A stretch of DNA of 64,000 nt, from contig JARWIR010000031.1 in NCBI GenBank assembly GCA_029959085.1, positions 6,076,001 through 6,140,000 of the forward strand, in the 5' to 3' direction. Numbering within the stretch: position 1 is the stretch's first letter; each line of letters opens with the position of its first letter. The DNA comes from Nemophila menziesii (taxonomy: Eukaryota > Streptophyta > Magnoliopsida > Boraginales > Hydrophyllaceae). This document shows, piece by piece, positions 21,022 through 32,321 of this stretch. The notes under the pieces were generated by a model. The model worked only from the letters and a program-made list of their open reading frames with translations. It had not been told where the DNA came from and did no database searches. Made by a program: the position numbers and the translations under genes.

Positions 21022-21835
21022 TTCGGGCGTTTAACAGTCAAATCCGAATGGGGTCGTGATTCAGGGTAGTTCGTACCAACCATGACCTCAAAACAACAAA
21101 TTCCATCAAATATATCATGTTCCTTATCAAGGAGACAAATTTATGTCAAACCAGCTCCACCACCATAGCCATCCTATGATGCTTATGCTAAGAGTCTTAC
21201 TCCAGAAGCATCATCATAACACCCACAAGAAGGCTCCATCACCGAGCTTCAGCAGAAGATGAATCTTTCTAGGCTTTGATACAAGAGAATTTGAGAGGGA
21301 ATACAAAATACTCAACAAGCAATCTGCTGCATTGAATATATTGGGGATGCAAGTACCCCAAATAACATCCGTTCTTGAAAATCTTCAATAAGTTCTTGCG
21401 TTTCAATTGGTCCAAGGTACGAGAAACGAAGTGAAGGCCATCGAGAATAGTGAGTGAAATATTGGGTTTGAATCGTGTAAGGCTATTAGCCTTCAATTTG
21501 AAGATAAAGTGGAATCGCCACCTGCTACAGAGATTGTCGTGGAGATTTGAAACATAATAAATGAACCAACCAAGCCATGTTTGGAGGAGTCAAGTGTTGA
21601 GCTTTTAGTCGAGAAAGAGGTTGAGAAAAAGATACTTGCACCAAAGGTGCAAGAAGAAGAGAATATGGTGGAGTCGCTACCTACCAGTCAATTGTTATTA
21701 CCACCACTTCCGATGAAGATGGACTATCCTAAGATTGATAAATAGTACAAGATATTCTTAGTGGGGTGGATCAAAGCTAAAATTAACGCCCAAGTATTTG
21801 AGATAGTTAAGAAGGCACTTACAACGCAACAAGTA
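20279..21835 (+). pseudogene. Ty3/gypsy gag relic
   Basis: Remnant of a Tat/Athila-like gag, homologous to the gag at 37534-39550 on the other strand. The paired short frames at 20279-20527 and 20736-20984 read NKLMVVQETQGCSCCLINDYVWEEC. This is the gag zinc-knuckle region, with the knuckle histidine changed to tyrosine. Further on, NIGFESCKAI (about 21460) and AKINAQVFEIVKKALTTQQV (about 21776) match the gag C-terminal linker of the other copy. Stops and frame changes are frequent. No protease or RT follows. Confidence 0.8.
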
Positions 21836-22110
21836 TAAATATACTCGGTTTATATATAAACAAAAAAAAGATGTGAAGACTAATCTCGTCCACACAAACA
21901 AAAAAAGAAAATGAAAAAACAACATAAAAAATGAAAGTTGATAGCCTCCCTTGAACAACTTCCATGGCCAAACAATAACCATCGTGAAGATGTGAAGACA
22001 AACAATGAAATGAGTACTCAAATTAACTACCTTCTTCTTATCTCGGAGCCACACAAACGTCCGTCTTCTTCTTACAGGCTGAGTACTAAAATTAACGCCC
22101 AAGTATTTGA
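21778..22110. repeat. 25-bp direct repeat 308 bases apart
   Basis: The stretch beginning ctaaaattaacgcccaag is present at 21778-21802 and 22086-22110. The DNA between holds no frame that I recognise. It may be a local duplication or the footprint of an insertion. Confidence 0.6.
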
Positions 22111-22234
22111 ATATTATCATTTATTATTCTGATTCTAACGTTGTAATATTTTTAGTATAAATATATAAATTATAATTTTTGTTGACTTTATTTCTTTGTT
22201 TAATTTTATTTTTTAAATCTACTCAACAGTTCTC

Positions 22235-22455
22235 TACCAAGTATTCAGTGTTTTTGGAACATATTCAAGGAATTCATTGCGCATACTCAGTGTTTTACCC
22301 TAATACTCAGTTAAATTCCTAGATACGTAGTGAATTTTTTCCCGATACTCAGTGATATTTTTTTATCAATAATCAGTGAATTTCCCCAACACTCAGTAAA
22401 TTTTCTGAGCACTCTGTAAAATTTCAGAGCATTCAGTAAAATTTCCGACAGCACT
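22235..22455 (+). repeat. Degenerate minisatellite with actcagtgaattt units
   Basis: About ten irregular units of 20-30 bases built on atactcagtgaatttt (variants cactcagtaaattt and attcagtaaaattt). Unit length and sequence both vary. Confidence 0.75.
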
Positions 22456-22755
22456 GGCAGTGGGTGGTGGTTGGAGATAGAAAGTAATGATTCATGACTC
22501 ACTAATTTGGTGATCGATGCTTAATGTCACTTGTTTTATTGTCTTTATGTGCTTTTTATTTTATTTAAGGGTATTTTAGTATTTGATCACTTATGATATT
22601 GGGTGGTGGATGTTTTGAAGAAAATCTAGCCACATGTTCCCTATAGACCACTAAGTTTGGTCTCGAAGATACTATAGGTAAATCACCCTAAAATATTAAG
22701 AAGTAAAAATATTTTTGCAAAATCTAGTTGTCGTCATTAAATAAAGATACAATTA

Positions 22756-23010
22756 TTAATTACAACAATGTTTCAAGGACTGGCTAAGAAACTCAATACT
22801 ATCTAACACATTATTAGAATTCCACTGGGGTATATCTCCCATTTTCCTAGTACATTTCGCCGCTAAATCGGCTATAACATTGATATCTCTCTTAATATGA
22901 AGCACTTTCCACTCCGGGTATCTCGCGGCCCATTTCCAGATTATTTCGATTAGAGGTCCAATTTTCCAGTCGATAACTTGTTTGTTGTTAATTCCTTGGA
23001 CAATATCCAT
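22756..23010 (-). pseudogene. LINE RNase H fragment
   Basis: The minus-strand frame reads QGINNKQVIDWKIGPLIEII and WKVLHIKRDINVIADLAAKC. This is the C-terminal end of a plant LINE RNase H domain, with the conserved asparagine-alanine-aspartate region as NVIADLAAK. Only about 85 codons remain. No A tail or TSD was found. Confidence 0.75.
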
Positions 23011-23059
23011 AAATAAACTATATAAAAGCACACACAACTTGAAATAACTATGATTAAAT

Positions 23060-24074
23060 CTCTGCAAGTGTATGAATTATTACAAGTAATAAGTAAGTAA
23101 AATAAGTCCATTCCTCAGGGATTTAGCTCAAGATTGTGTCTAAAGATAGCGTAGATGGTTTTAATTGTTTATATTAAATAACAGAAATAAAGATGAATAT
23201 TTGTTTTGGTTAATTAGTTAAGAATGAAAATTATAATAACTTAGCTTTGCAAGTACATACCTATCTTACTAAGTCAGTTTTCTAAGTATAAGGGTGAATT
23301 AAGATAATATAAGTAGTTGAGACGGTTACGATTGATCTATCATTTAAAAGGATAAAAGAAACAAATATACAAAATAGGAAAGAAATGTGAATATGTCTAA
23401 GTATAGGAAATAATTCCTCAAATAAGTCCAAATAACCCCTAAAACGATGTCTCGTGTTACGATTAATATATCATTTAAACGGATACATCACCAAGTATAG
23501 GGTTACCCTTAGTAATTCTGACATTTGCCCGGAAGGGGTGTTTTGGTTAAGAAAAACTATACATACGCGTCTGGTGTTTGTTAGTGAACCAAGTGGTCTT
23601 GATGCCGGATAGTCAATAAGGTAAGAGAACTTAGCGTCAATCATACACTTAGAGTTTATTCTGAATAGGTCAATAGTTGTGCAAGGTAGCTTCCTAAACT
23701 ACCCGTAAAGGAGTTAGGAAGAAGTTAGAATCCTGGCTATTGTATATTTCCCAAGTTTCCCTTAAACAATAAACGTAAAGTTAATACTAGTGTGCATTAC
23801 TTACAAATTCTTGAGTTATACTCTTCTCATCAATTTCTTAGAATTTGAATTTTTATTCCTTTAAGTAAGTTATAATTAGTTTAATTTAATTGCATCTTCA
23901 GTTCTTAATAAAAAAACCAACATTTACTATCGTTAACTTTTTAGTTTCACAAATCATTCTAAAATAGCTTATGAACACACGATGATAATTAACCTTCATA
24001 GTCATGTGGAGAAGATAACTGTATGTACTTACTTTTTATTACTTGTCAACGAGCTATACACTTGCGAGTGCAAC
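23060..24074. repeat. Two abutting gypsy LTR fragments
   Basis: 23060-23488 resembles the plus-strand view of a minus-oriented Tat/Athila LTR (gcaagtgtatg...caagtaataag at the start, gatacatca at the end). 23489-24074 matches 59280-59880, an LTR in the opposite orientation (caccaagtataggg, gcccggaaggggt, gtgaaccaagtggtcttga). Both are incomplete. The outer gypsy element (24075-41269) inserted at the right edge; its left TSD copy is 24070-24074. Confidence 0.6.
24070..24074. repeat. Outer gypsy TSD, left copy (gcaac)
   Basis: gcaac lies directly before the left LTR and again at 41270-41274 after the right LTR. Confidence 0.8.
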
Positions 24075-25571
24075 TAGTGTCGCCTAGGGTGTGATAAAAA
24101 TAAGATAAATATAAGCCAGAAAACAATGCACTTTCACCTTAGACAAGCACGGTACTGCTAGTATTACAAGACATATGCAAGTTCTAATGATAAGTTGAAT
24201 TCGTTCTCAGAGACATAGTGTGTTAAATGAATGGGTAAATAATAACAAGTAGAGAGTAATTAATTAAAAGACAGGAAATAAATACGAGTGATTGAGAGAT
24301 AAATAATTAAACTAAGGAAAATTAAAGACAATAAAATAAATACGAAGAAATATGAGATGAGAAGTATAACTTAGGTTTTGCTAGTATGCACTAATCCTTC
24401 TAATTCTTTCTATCAGACTCTAATTAATAAGGGAGATAATTAGCTCTTAGATACTTAGTCAGGATTCTAAATTCCCATACCTTAGACCTTGAGAGCGACT
24501 AAGGGGACTACAGACACACCACGAGGCTAGTAGGTTCCTAAGCAATCAATTTCCAAACATGGTGATAGTGGTAAAATTATACCCTAATGACTATTTAGCT
24601 AGAATTAGTGTTGTCAAGACCAATATCAAAACTAGACGTTATGTGGTGTTTCAATACTTAGACACCCAGCTAAGGTGATCATCTAACTACTATTAAGGTA
24701 ATCCTATACTCGTGCACTAGCAAGGAAAATAGCTATTAAATTAAAACAATTAAACAAATATATAGGTAAGAAGCTAATATCAAATTAAAACATATAATTC
24801 CCAAAAAAACTTAGATAGAAAGAAAATAGAATTCATAGTTTATACATGATGTAAAACCCAAGCTATGGGAAAATTAGTTCATACCTGAAGGAAATAAACT
24901 AAAAGAAATAATGAATGACTTCATCTTGCTCTCTACAATAATTCTGATGATAATAAACCTAAAGACTAATTACTATGAGGCAAGGATGATTTACAAGTGA
25001 TATAAGCGTGTATTTATAGGTGTAGAGAAGCCCTAATTCGTTTTCTTGAAGGAGAAGGTAAGTAGTGGACTCCAAGCCCAACTCTAATTCGTAACCCTAA
25101 AATATGAAATCAAGCCCGTTTTTGTTTTGGTCTTAACAACTTCAATTCTTATCCATTTGACGCGTATGAGTAGTCGAAATTCATCGTTTCGGAGAGATCT
25201 CCGACTTTTCTCTTGACTGTTCTACCAAATTCCCCACTTATTTTGAGATATAAGCTGATTTGTGGTCGTGAGTGGTGAAATTCATATTTATTTGGCAGCT
25301 TTTCTTTCCTTATCTTCAATTTCCATGCTTATCTTCTTTCCTTATCTCTTAGTCTTTGACTTGGACTCTAATTAATCTCCAGAATCATCTCTAAAACTTC
25401 ACACTAAATAAATAATTAAACCCAATATGCTCTAAAAATAATAATTTACTAAATCAAGACTATAAATAGGAAAATGTAATAATTCTCAAGAAAATCGACT
25501 AGAAAGACTTCTAAATCACTAAAAATGATGTCTCATTTTAATATTAATTCATCACAAATGAGTAGACATCA
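24075..25571 (-). repeat. Outer gypsy 3' LTR
   Basis: 1497 bp. It starts tagtgtcgcc on the plus strand, where the partner LTR has tggtgtcgcc, and ends with gtagacatca. Read on the minus strand it begins TGATGTC, right after the purine-rich ttgggggtct (25572 onward), which is the PPT. Confidence 0.85.
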
Positions 25572-26473
25572 AGACCCCCAACTCAAAGTTGTATCGTCCC
25601 AATACAATAATGATAAAAGAAACGAGAAGTCTCTAAATACACACCTAGGTTATTTTAACACAATGGGAAGAACATAGCAGAATATATAGAATAGACATAA
25701 AGCAACTACTCAGAAAATTTCATGCAATAATATTTACAAACTACATACCTGTACACTTCTCATATCCATAGTCAACACGATTTGAATTCAAGATTAGATT
25801 AGTTTCACAATGTAAGAAGGAGAGGAACTTTACTCAGTTCACCAAGGAAGCTATACATTGTTCATCAAACTTCACTAGTATCCAAACATCCACTTAAGTA
25901 CTCTCTATTGGCTCAATAACTTCTCTATTACTTAGCAAAGAATCAAAAGGTCTTTAAGGTTGTAATTTAGGCTTAGGGACGGTATGATAGTATATTTGGA
26001 TAATTTAGAGTGAGTTTTTGGCTCTCTCCTCACTAGCCATCAACGAATCACCCTAAAGGTTGAGTTACTCTAATAAAACGTTTCTCACTCAACCCAATGA
26101 ATTCCTTGATGCACAACGTAGCATCCCCAATAACCCAATTAAAGCATAAGATGTTCACATAAAAATTCCACTTTGCCGGTCCAAATATATATTCTTTTCA
26201 AATCATTTTTTTTCTTTTGTATAGCTATGACTCTCTTTTTGATGTTCGAAATATCACGCTATTTTTTTCATATATATATCTCTTTTCTTTTCATTTTTAG
26301 CTCGTAGCTTCTTTTTCATTCACTATTACCCCGACAAAGGGTTACAATATAAACTTGTGAATCATCATCAATATAATAACATAGCACAATTAATAAGCTC
26401 AAAAATCCAAACCCAATAACATTTCCCATAATGGTGGACCCACCACCCCAAACTCAAGCTATAAAAGAATTGT
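25572..26473 (-). other. Outer gypsy 3' untranslated region
   Basis: PPT followed by non-coding sequence that is also present in the inner element at about 28292-29130 (caccggcaaagggttac-like and tgagtttttggctctctcctcac motifs). Its last five bases (26469-26473, attgt) are the left TSD of the inner element. Confidence 0.7.
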
Positions 26474-28291
26474 TGGTGGGTCCTGGTGTGTTATTAAATT
26501 AAGTACGAAAATAAAGAAACCACAATTACCGCAAGTGTACGGTTGTCCAAGTAATATTCGATAAATCGAGTTCGTTCTCAGGGACGGATTAGGTTCAACT
26601 CCAATATTAATCAGATAGTAGAAATAATTGCTTGACAGAAAAGTAAAATAACAGATTTTTGTTTGGTTTTCTTAATAACTAAGATGCAAATAAATAAAGA
26701 CTAAATTAAAATAAATAAAAGCAAATAAAAGACTGACTTCAGATAAGAGAGATACTTGAGTCTCGCAAAGGAATCCACTTAATCAATATAATCTATGCTA
26801 TGTCTAAGGGTAGAATTGGAATTATAATATTAGTCGGGACTCTAATATCTCCTAGCCCCCTGTCGGGTGGACCTAGAAGCTATCCTAAAGTATCATAAAC
26901 ACCTGTATGGTCTAATATGTCTCTTCGGATGATATGATTTTACCTCTTTGGCTATGTAACTAGTTAAGCCTGTCGGTCAATAACGGACATTACACGGGTA
27001 TTACCTAGATCTGTATTCAAACCCCCATGTCGGATGATCCATACGCCACTATATGGAATAGCCTAAATACTAAAATCTAGTTCTAGTTGCGCGGAAAAGA
27101 ATTAGTAAATAAGAACAAAGTACTATCCAATATCTAAGACCTAATTCAATTTAAATCATACAATCCCAAATTCAAAACAAAGATTAAATTAATTAGGATT
27201 CATCCCTTTATTGCGATTCTCAAGTATTTAAAAGTTTAGCTCATGATAAATTTAAAGACTGAAACTAAATAGAAAGACATCATATTTAATTACAGAAAAG
27301 AAATATATAACCTAAGGATTAGATGACTGTTGATGGAAGAACATAATTCCTCCAGCTCTAGCTCCTCCTTTGCCTTCTTGCTCTGAAGTATTTGACTCTC
27401 TCTCTAAGGATGTTATGAATTGTGTAAAATATGAGAGGTTATTGTGACTCTCTCTCTCTAAGGATGTTAAGAATTGAAAGATTAATGAGAGGTACTGAAT
27501 TATGAGGTCTAAGGGGTGTATTTATAGGTGTTGGAAGACCCTAGGTCGAAATTGCTTGGAGTGGAAGACAAGTCAAGGACTCTCAAATTCGTAGCTCTAA
27601 AAGATAAGATTCTGCTGATTTGATTTGGTCATATATTTTTCAATACTTATCCGTTTGAGAAGTTCAAATATATGAAACTGCTTGTCTTGGAAAGCTCTTT
27701 CTATTGGTGCAGACCATTCGTCCAGAATCCATGCCAATCTTTTATTATGATTTAATCTCTAAAACGTGGCTGGATTTTCAGATTTCAAAAGGCAGCTTTA
27801 TCTTTTCCTCCTTTGAATAAATCTTTCCTAAATCTTCTTATTTCCATGTAAATCTTCTTTCCTTTCATCTTTATCTTGACTTGGTCTCTAAGTAATTACC
27901 ATTTATCTCTTAAAGCTTCACATTAAATAAATAATTAAACCGCATATGCTTAAAAAGAATAAATCAATAAATCAAGAAATCAAATAGGTAAGTGTACTCT
28001 AAAAATAGAAACTCGACTAAAAATCACTTCCTAACACTCTAAAATACACTAGGACTTTATTCTCACTTTTTCTCCTTGGATTGGTCTTTCATGAGATTCA
28101 AGAACCAATTAACTTTGCATTAAAAATAGTCAAATTTACGCACAAAAGTTCAGATTCTGCAATTAGTTAATTTCCCAGGGGAGAAAGTGTAATATGATCA
28201 AATAAGCTTAAAAGTCTATCAAACAAGTCATTTATTCACCTAAAAGGATGTCTCCAAGGGGCCTATAATTAGAACAAATCGGGAGACATCA
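26474..28291 (-). repeat. Inner element 3' LTR
   Basis: 1818 bp, tggtgggtcc...gagacatca on the plus strand. On the minus strand it has TG...CA ends (TGATGTCTCC...GACCCACCA). Confidence 0.92.
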
Positions 28292-30330
28292 AGAACCCAA
28301 ACTCAAACCTTTGTCGTCCCGACAAAGTAAAATAAAAACAAAGGATCTTTTAGGTGAACGCAGAAGGTAGAATCTAGAAAATAATCCCAAAGCAAAACTT
28401 AAAACAAATTTCATATAGTCTAATCTAGGAATTAATATACACTTACACTTATCATGCAAAATCAAATACAACACAATATCAATCCAAAATTAATTTCACA
28501 ATGCTAGAAGGTTACGCTTATTACTTATCTCAAGACGGTGGCTATAGGGTGTTCCTCGATCTTTACTTGTGTTGAATGTTCCACTTAGAATAATCCCTAT
28601 TAACTCACCGTGCATCTAGGAATCACGAGGACTTTATGGTTTTAGCATAGGCTGAAGGACGGTATGGTATGTATATTTGGTAAATTTGAAGTGAGCTTTT
28701 GGCTCTCTCCTCACTTACCATCAACAAAACTGTCCAAGAGCTTGAGTTTACACTCGAATTACGTTCTCACTCAACCCAATTGACGCACTTAATTAGCTTC
28801 CCCAAATTAACCCAATAAGCACTAAGGATAATTCACTCAAAAATTTCCACTTTGCCGGTCCGAATATGTATATTCTTTTCAAATCATTCGTTTTTTTCTT
28901 ATAGCTATGACTCTCTTTATGATGTTTGAGATATCATGCTATTTTTCACAGTTATGCCTATTCATAACTTGAGCTCGAAGCTTCTTTTCCATTCACTATT
29001 ACCCCGGCAAAGGGTTACAATACAATAAACCTGTGAATTATCATCCTGTATAGCACAAAGCATCATTGATAAGCTCAAAACTCCCAATCCCAATGTAAAT
29101 TCCCATATAGTGGACCCACCACTCCAAACTCAAGCTCAAGACAGGAAGTCTCAGGATCGTGATTCAAGTGCGGGTCATATGGTCATGCCTAACAATCTAA
29201 AGGGATATTGGCTTATAATGTGGCGACAAAAGAAAGGCTTAAAGGCTAAAAATTTGTCTAAGAAGGATAAAATTAATTCAGGGATAGACAGCCAAAAAGG
29301 ATTCAAAGGGCTAACAAAGAACTGCCTCTATCATCTTCCTATTTACACAATTTATCTCTAGTTCACACCTAAGTGAGTTCTCTACTCATTTAGATCTCAC
29401 GTTCTACAAACCACCCATTATCCTTAAGTACAAGTTTACTTCTTTTGCATTGTTAATTAATTCTTTCTATCAATTACTTCAGATTTGCACGCAATCAAAG
29501 TACGGTTTACACTAACTCCTAAAGTCCACTATTTTCTATCATTAATTCATAAAAATCATGCTTGATGGGGGCATTTAAAATACTCTACAGTCAACGCAAC
29601 CCTTAGATTAATAAAAAAACAGTAAAACACATAAAATTGGGATGAGGCAACGAACCCCACCCCAAACTCAAAAATGAGTCGTGTCCCCACGACTCGAAAA
29701 AGACTCAATAAAGCAAATAAACAAATAAAACAAATAAGAAAGGGATAGGAAAACGTATCTGAACCAGCACGAAGCTGGTTTCCATGGTTGCGTGTAGGTT
29801 GAGCTCCTGGCGTTGCGTAGGTGGCATGTTGAACATTGCTCACTCCACGTAATATGATTGCATAAGCTCCAACTCTTTTGTGATTTTTCCTATGGGTTTC
29901 AACACCTCTTCATGATTATCCTCCCAAAATTCTTTCAACTACATCTTTCAACACCAAAAGTAATACAAGGTTCTTCAACTTCTTCTTCTTCCTCTCCACG
30001 GTGTTCTTGTCTTCCCAATCTTCGACATCTCAATGAACCCCAAACTCAAAACTTCAAATAATCAAAAACTAGAGAAGAGTTTTGCAATTTGATGTTTTGA
30101 GGATTTGTAATGAAGGATTTTGGTGTTATATGAGATGGGTAATGAATATGTAATGGCTTGGGGAAGGTTTAATGAATAGGATTGAAGCTTTGATGAAGAG
30201 GCTTAAGGTTGAAGGAGAAGATTTCTTGATTTTCTTGAAGGATTGTGGAGTTAGATGTGTGTTTGGAATTGATTAGGAGGAAGGATTTGATGTTCATTGG
30301 TGTTGTAGTGGTCTTTGTGCAGGTACATAA
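28292..30330 (-). other. Inner element 3' untranslated region
   Basis: About 2 kb without a convincing gene. Minus-strand gagtttgggttct next to the LTR is the weak PPT. Around 29550-30060 there is a decayed counterpart of the late ORF of the outer element: its minus-strand start near 30030 reads MSKIGKTRTPWRG, parallel to MTKRTET at 35905. A perfect stem-loop lies at 29676-29695. Confidence 0.6.
29676..29695 (-). other. Stem-loop conserved in three gypsy copies
   Basis: gagtcgtg-tccc-cacgactc is a perfect 8-bp stem with a 4-base loop. The equivalent places in the outer element (34721-34740) and in the relic at 56960-56979 keep the two arms with a few changes. Confidence 0.8.
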
Positions 30331-30409
30331 GGGTTAGAATCTGGAAAATCCATTTTTGGAGAGGTTAGGGTTTATCGTTAAGGTAAGAAGTTGACTGGGC
30401 CTTGATCTC

Positions 30410-30790
30410 TTCACTAACCGCCTACGCGGTGCATACCTGCGGTGCATGGGTGTACCGCGAGGGTACACCGCAGCGCTGTTGGTGTGAATTTCTCGCCTCT
30501 GCCTTATACCTGTGCTAGCACCCCGTGGCACGCGTTTTTGCCGTGCGGTGCAGGGGTGCGGTGCATGGGGTAGTCCGCACGTGCTCCGTGAAAAAACCCG
30601 TGGTGCATACCCCATGGCATGCGTTTTGGGCGTGCGGTGTAGGGTGCGGTGCACCGCGGCTATCAACTTCTCTTTTTCTCGCCTCTGGATAAGACCCGTG
30701 GTGCGCGTCCCGTGGTACGGGTTTTTGGGCGCGGTATATCCCTGCGGTATAGGGGGTACACCGCGGGGGTAGTCCGTGCCAGACTTTGAA
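30410..30790. repeat. GC-rich tandem repeat of the inner element
   Basis: An isolated GC-rich block in AT-rich surroundings. About three to four degenerate units of 90-110 bp share cccgtgg-gc-cg, gggcgtgcggtg and palindromic accgcggt-like motifs. Open frames here on both strands are a by-product of the composition. Confidence 0.8.
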
Positions 30791-30950
30791 TTTCTCCAAG
30801 AATTTCCTTTGCATTTCCTAGCACCCCAAACTCGATTCCTGCACCAATAACACACTACCTTTCTCATTTCTTTTAAAAGTAGACACTAAAACTCGACACT
30901 AACTTAGAATTATACACTAGGAATTGAAAAACATAAAGTAAATTAAACAT

Positions 30951-31000
30951 GGGTTGTCTCCCAAGAAGCACTTTTGTTTATTACGTCTTTAAGTTCGACG
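30951..31000 (-). other. Post-coding motif shared with the outer element
   Basis: gggttgtctcccaagaagca at 30951-30970, followed by a tttattacgtctttaagttc stretch. The outer element has gggttgtctccc at 36731 and tttatcgtcttttaaagtt after it. On the minus strand this is the tgcttcttgggagacaaccc type of sequence, widespread just after pol in Tat/Athila elements. Confidence 0.7.
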
Positions 31001-31855
31001 CGTTACCTTCCATGAAGATGGTAATGAGGCCCTTGCGGTTCTCCTCCGCTTGAATTCGCCTCGTCCTTGGCATGTAAGTTTTAGAACCTTCCCCCTTAAA
31101 ATTTTATTCAATCGATCTCTGAAAGGGGGAGGGTAGTATCTTCGTTTCGCCTTCTTACTTTCACGACGAAACTTATTCTTCACCACACGATAGTAGATAA
31201 CCGTCCTCAACGGTATAAGCTCATTTTCATTCTCTTTAATCTCGCATTCCTCTTTAAAGTGTGGTGGGTAGGTGCTTCTCCTTGCCGCTTTACTCTCGCG
31301 GTGTAGCACCTTTCTTGCGTAGCACCTATTGATCATTTTTAATAATAGAGGTGATTCCGATATTTTATCTCTAATGATGACTTGTGGTGGAGATAGTGAT
31401 TGGTGAACTTTTTGTGTTGGGAATTCAATTTCTCTTTTATTATGAAGCTTTAACTCTTCAATTGATTTCTCAACCACTTCACATTCGTCTTCGCTTTCAA
31501 CCCAATCTTCCACTATTACTTCGTCATATTCTTGATGTGGAATCTCAATTATCTCAATCGCCTCTTCTTCTTGTTTGCATTCATTATCTTGATCATGTGC
31601 ACGCACCATAGGAATAGCAACCTCAGTTTCAATTTCTAGGATTTTCGTTGCTACCCCTTCTTCCACCATGCTAATAAGATTGTCAACCACATGGTGGTCT
31701 TCTTTTATAACCGGCATGATGGTCATATCACTATCAATAGTATCTTCCTTCAACACCTCCTCCTCAACTACTTCTTCCAGTTGATCTCTTCCATCCCTCG
31801 GGGGAGTGGAATCTTCATAAGACATACTACCCCATTCTTCTACCATCTGTTGCAT
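30989..31855 (-). CDS. Inner element acidic/basic ORF, 288 aa, unrecognised
   Basis: An intact 288-residue frame in sense orientation, ending next to the post-coding motif. The N-terminal two thirds are strongly acidic (EEVVEEEVLKEDT, EWVESEDE-type runs). The C-terminal third is basic and holds a twofold internal repeat: HRESKAARRSTYPPHF and RRESKKAKRRYYPPPF. There is no protease DSG/DTG, no RT or integrase motif, and no membrane segment. By position it replaces the gag C-terminus and pol. It may be a rearranged gag derivative specific to this non-autonomous family. Upstream, 42 bases away in another frame, is the QW-rich ORF. Confidence 0.6.
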   Translation of the reverse strand: MQQMVEEWGSMSYEDSTPPRDGRDQLEEVVEEEVLKEDTIDSDMTIMPVIKEDHHVVDNLISMVEEGVATKILEIETEVAIPMVRAHDQDNECKQEEEAIEIIEIPHQEYDEVIVEDWVESEDECEVVEKSIEELKLHNKREIEFPTQKVHQSLSPPQVIIRDKISESPLLLKMINRCYARKVLHRESKAARRSTYPPHFKEECEIKENENELIPLRTVIYYRVVKNKFRRESKKAKRRYYPPPFRDRLNKILRGKVLKLTCQGRGEFKRRRTARASLPSSWKVTRRT

Positions 31856-31897
31856 GCGTGCTTGGATGGCGTTTGTTTCATCTACTAAGCGCTGGAG

Positions 31898-32173
31898 TTA
31901 AGAACGTATCTCAGTGTCAATTTCTTGCTGATAGTGATGAGGTGGAGGTTGTTGAATGTTTCCAACCCATTGGTTGTTCCATCCTTGCTCCTGGTGATAG
32001 TGATATGATGGTTGTTGTTGATTATTCCCGATCCATTGGTTGTTCCAACCTTGCTCTTGCGGGTGTTGATAAGGTTGTTGGTAGAAGTTACTACCCCATT
32101 GTTGTTGTCCCGAAGAGTCTTCCCAATAGTCATATGGATCGGGATCCGGGTAATGTCCTCTATACATCTTCAA
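31898..32173 (-). CDS. Inner element QW-rich ORF, 91 aa
   Basis: First ORF after the PBS on the minus strand, 91 residues beginning MKMYRGHYPDPDPYDYW. It is rich in Q, W, H, P and Y and has a direct internal repeat, EQGWNNQWIGNNQQ and EQGWNNQWVGNIQQ. This composition resembles the low-complexity part of Tat/Athila gag proteins, but no zinc knuckle is present. Its end overlaps no other gene. The next ORF begins 42 bases downstream in another frame, so a frame change in one longer ancestral ORF is possible. Confidence 0.5.
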   Translation of the reverse strand: MKMYRGHYPDPDPYDYWEDSSGQQQWGSNFYQQPYQHPQEQGWNNQWIGNNQQQPSYHYHQEQGWNNQWVGNIQQPPPHHYQQEIDTEIRS

Positions 32174-32297
32174 TAAAACTCTTGAGCATTACCTGAATAA
32201 AAATATGTACAACAAAAACAAAAACCAAGCGTAAAACTGAAAAAATAAATAAACAATTACAACTACTAAAGATTAACATCGGGGTCTCACGCTACCG

Positions 32298-32315
32298 TCC
32301 CCGGCAGCAGCGCCA
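32298..32315 (-). promoter_or_regulatory. Inner element primer-binding site (tRNA-Asp type)
   Basis: The minus strand reads TGGCGCTGCTGCCGGGGA, 6 bases inside the 5' LTR. It differs by two bases from the tRNA-Asp-complementary TGGCGCCGTTGCCGGGGA used by Athila/Tat elements. Confidence 0.85.
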
Positions 32316-32321
32316 AAAACT

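Noticed and set aside
22200..22460. CRISPR-like array
   Set aside because: Units are irregular, spacers are not unique, and the DNA is plant nuclear.
30334..30867. ORFs of 86-177 aa on both strands
   Set aside because: They lie in the GC-rich tandem repeat, where few stop codons occur; both strands are open and neither looks protein-like.
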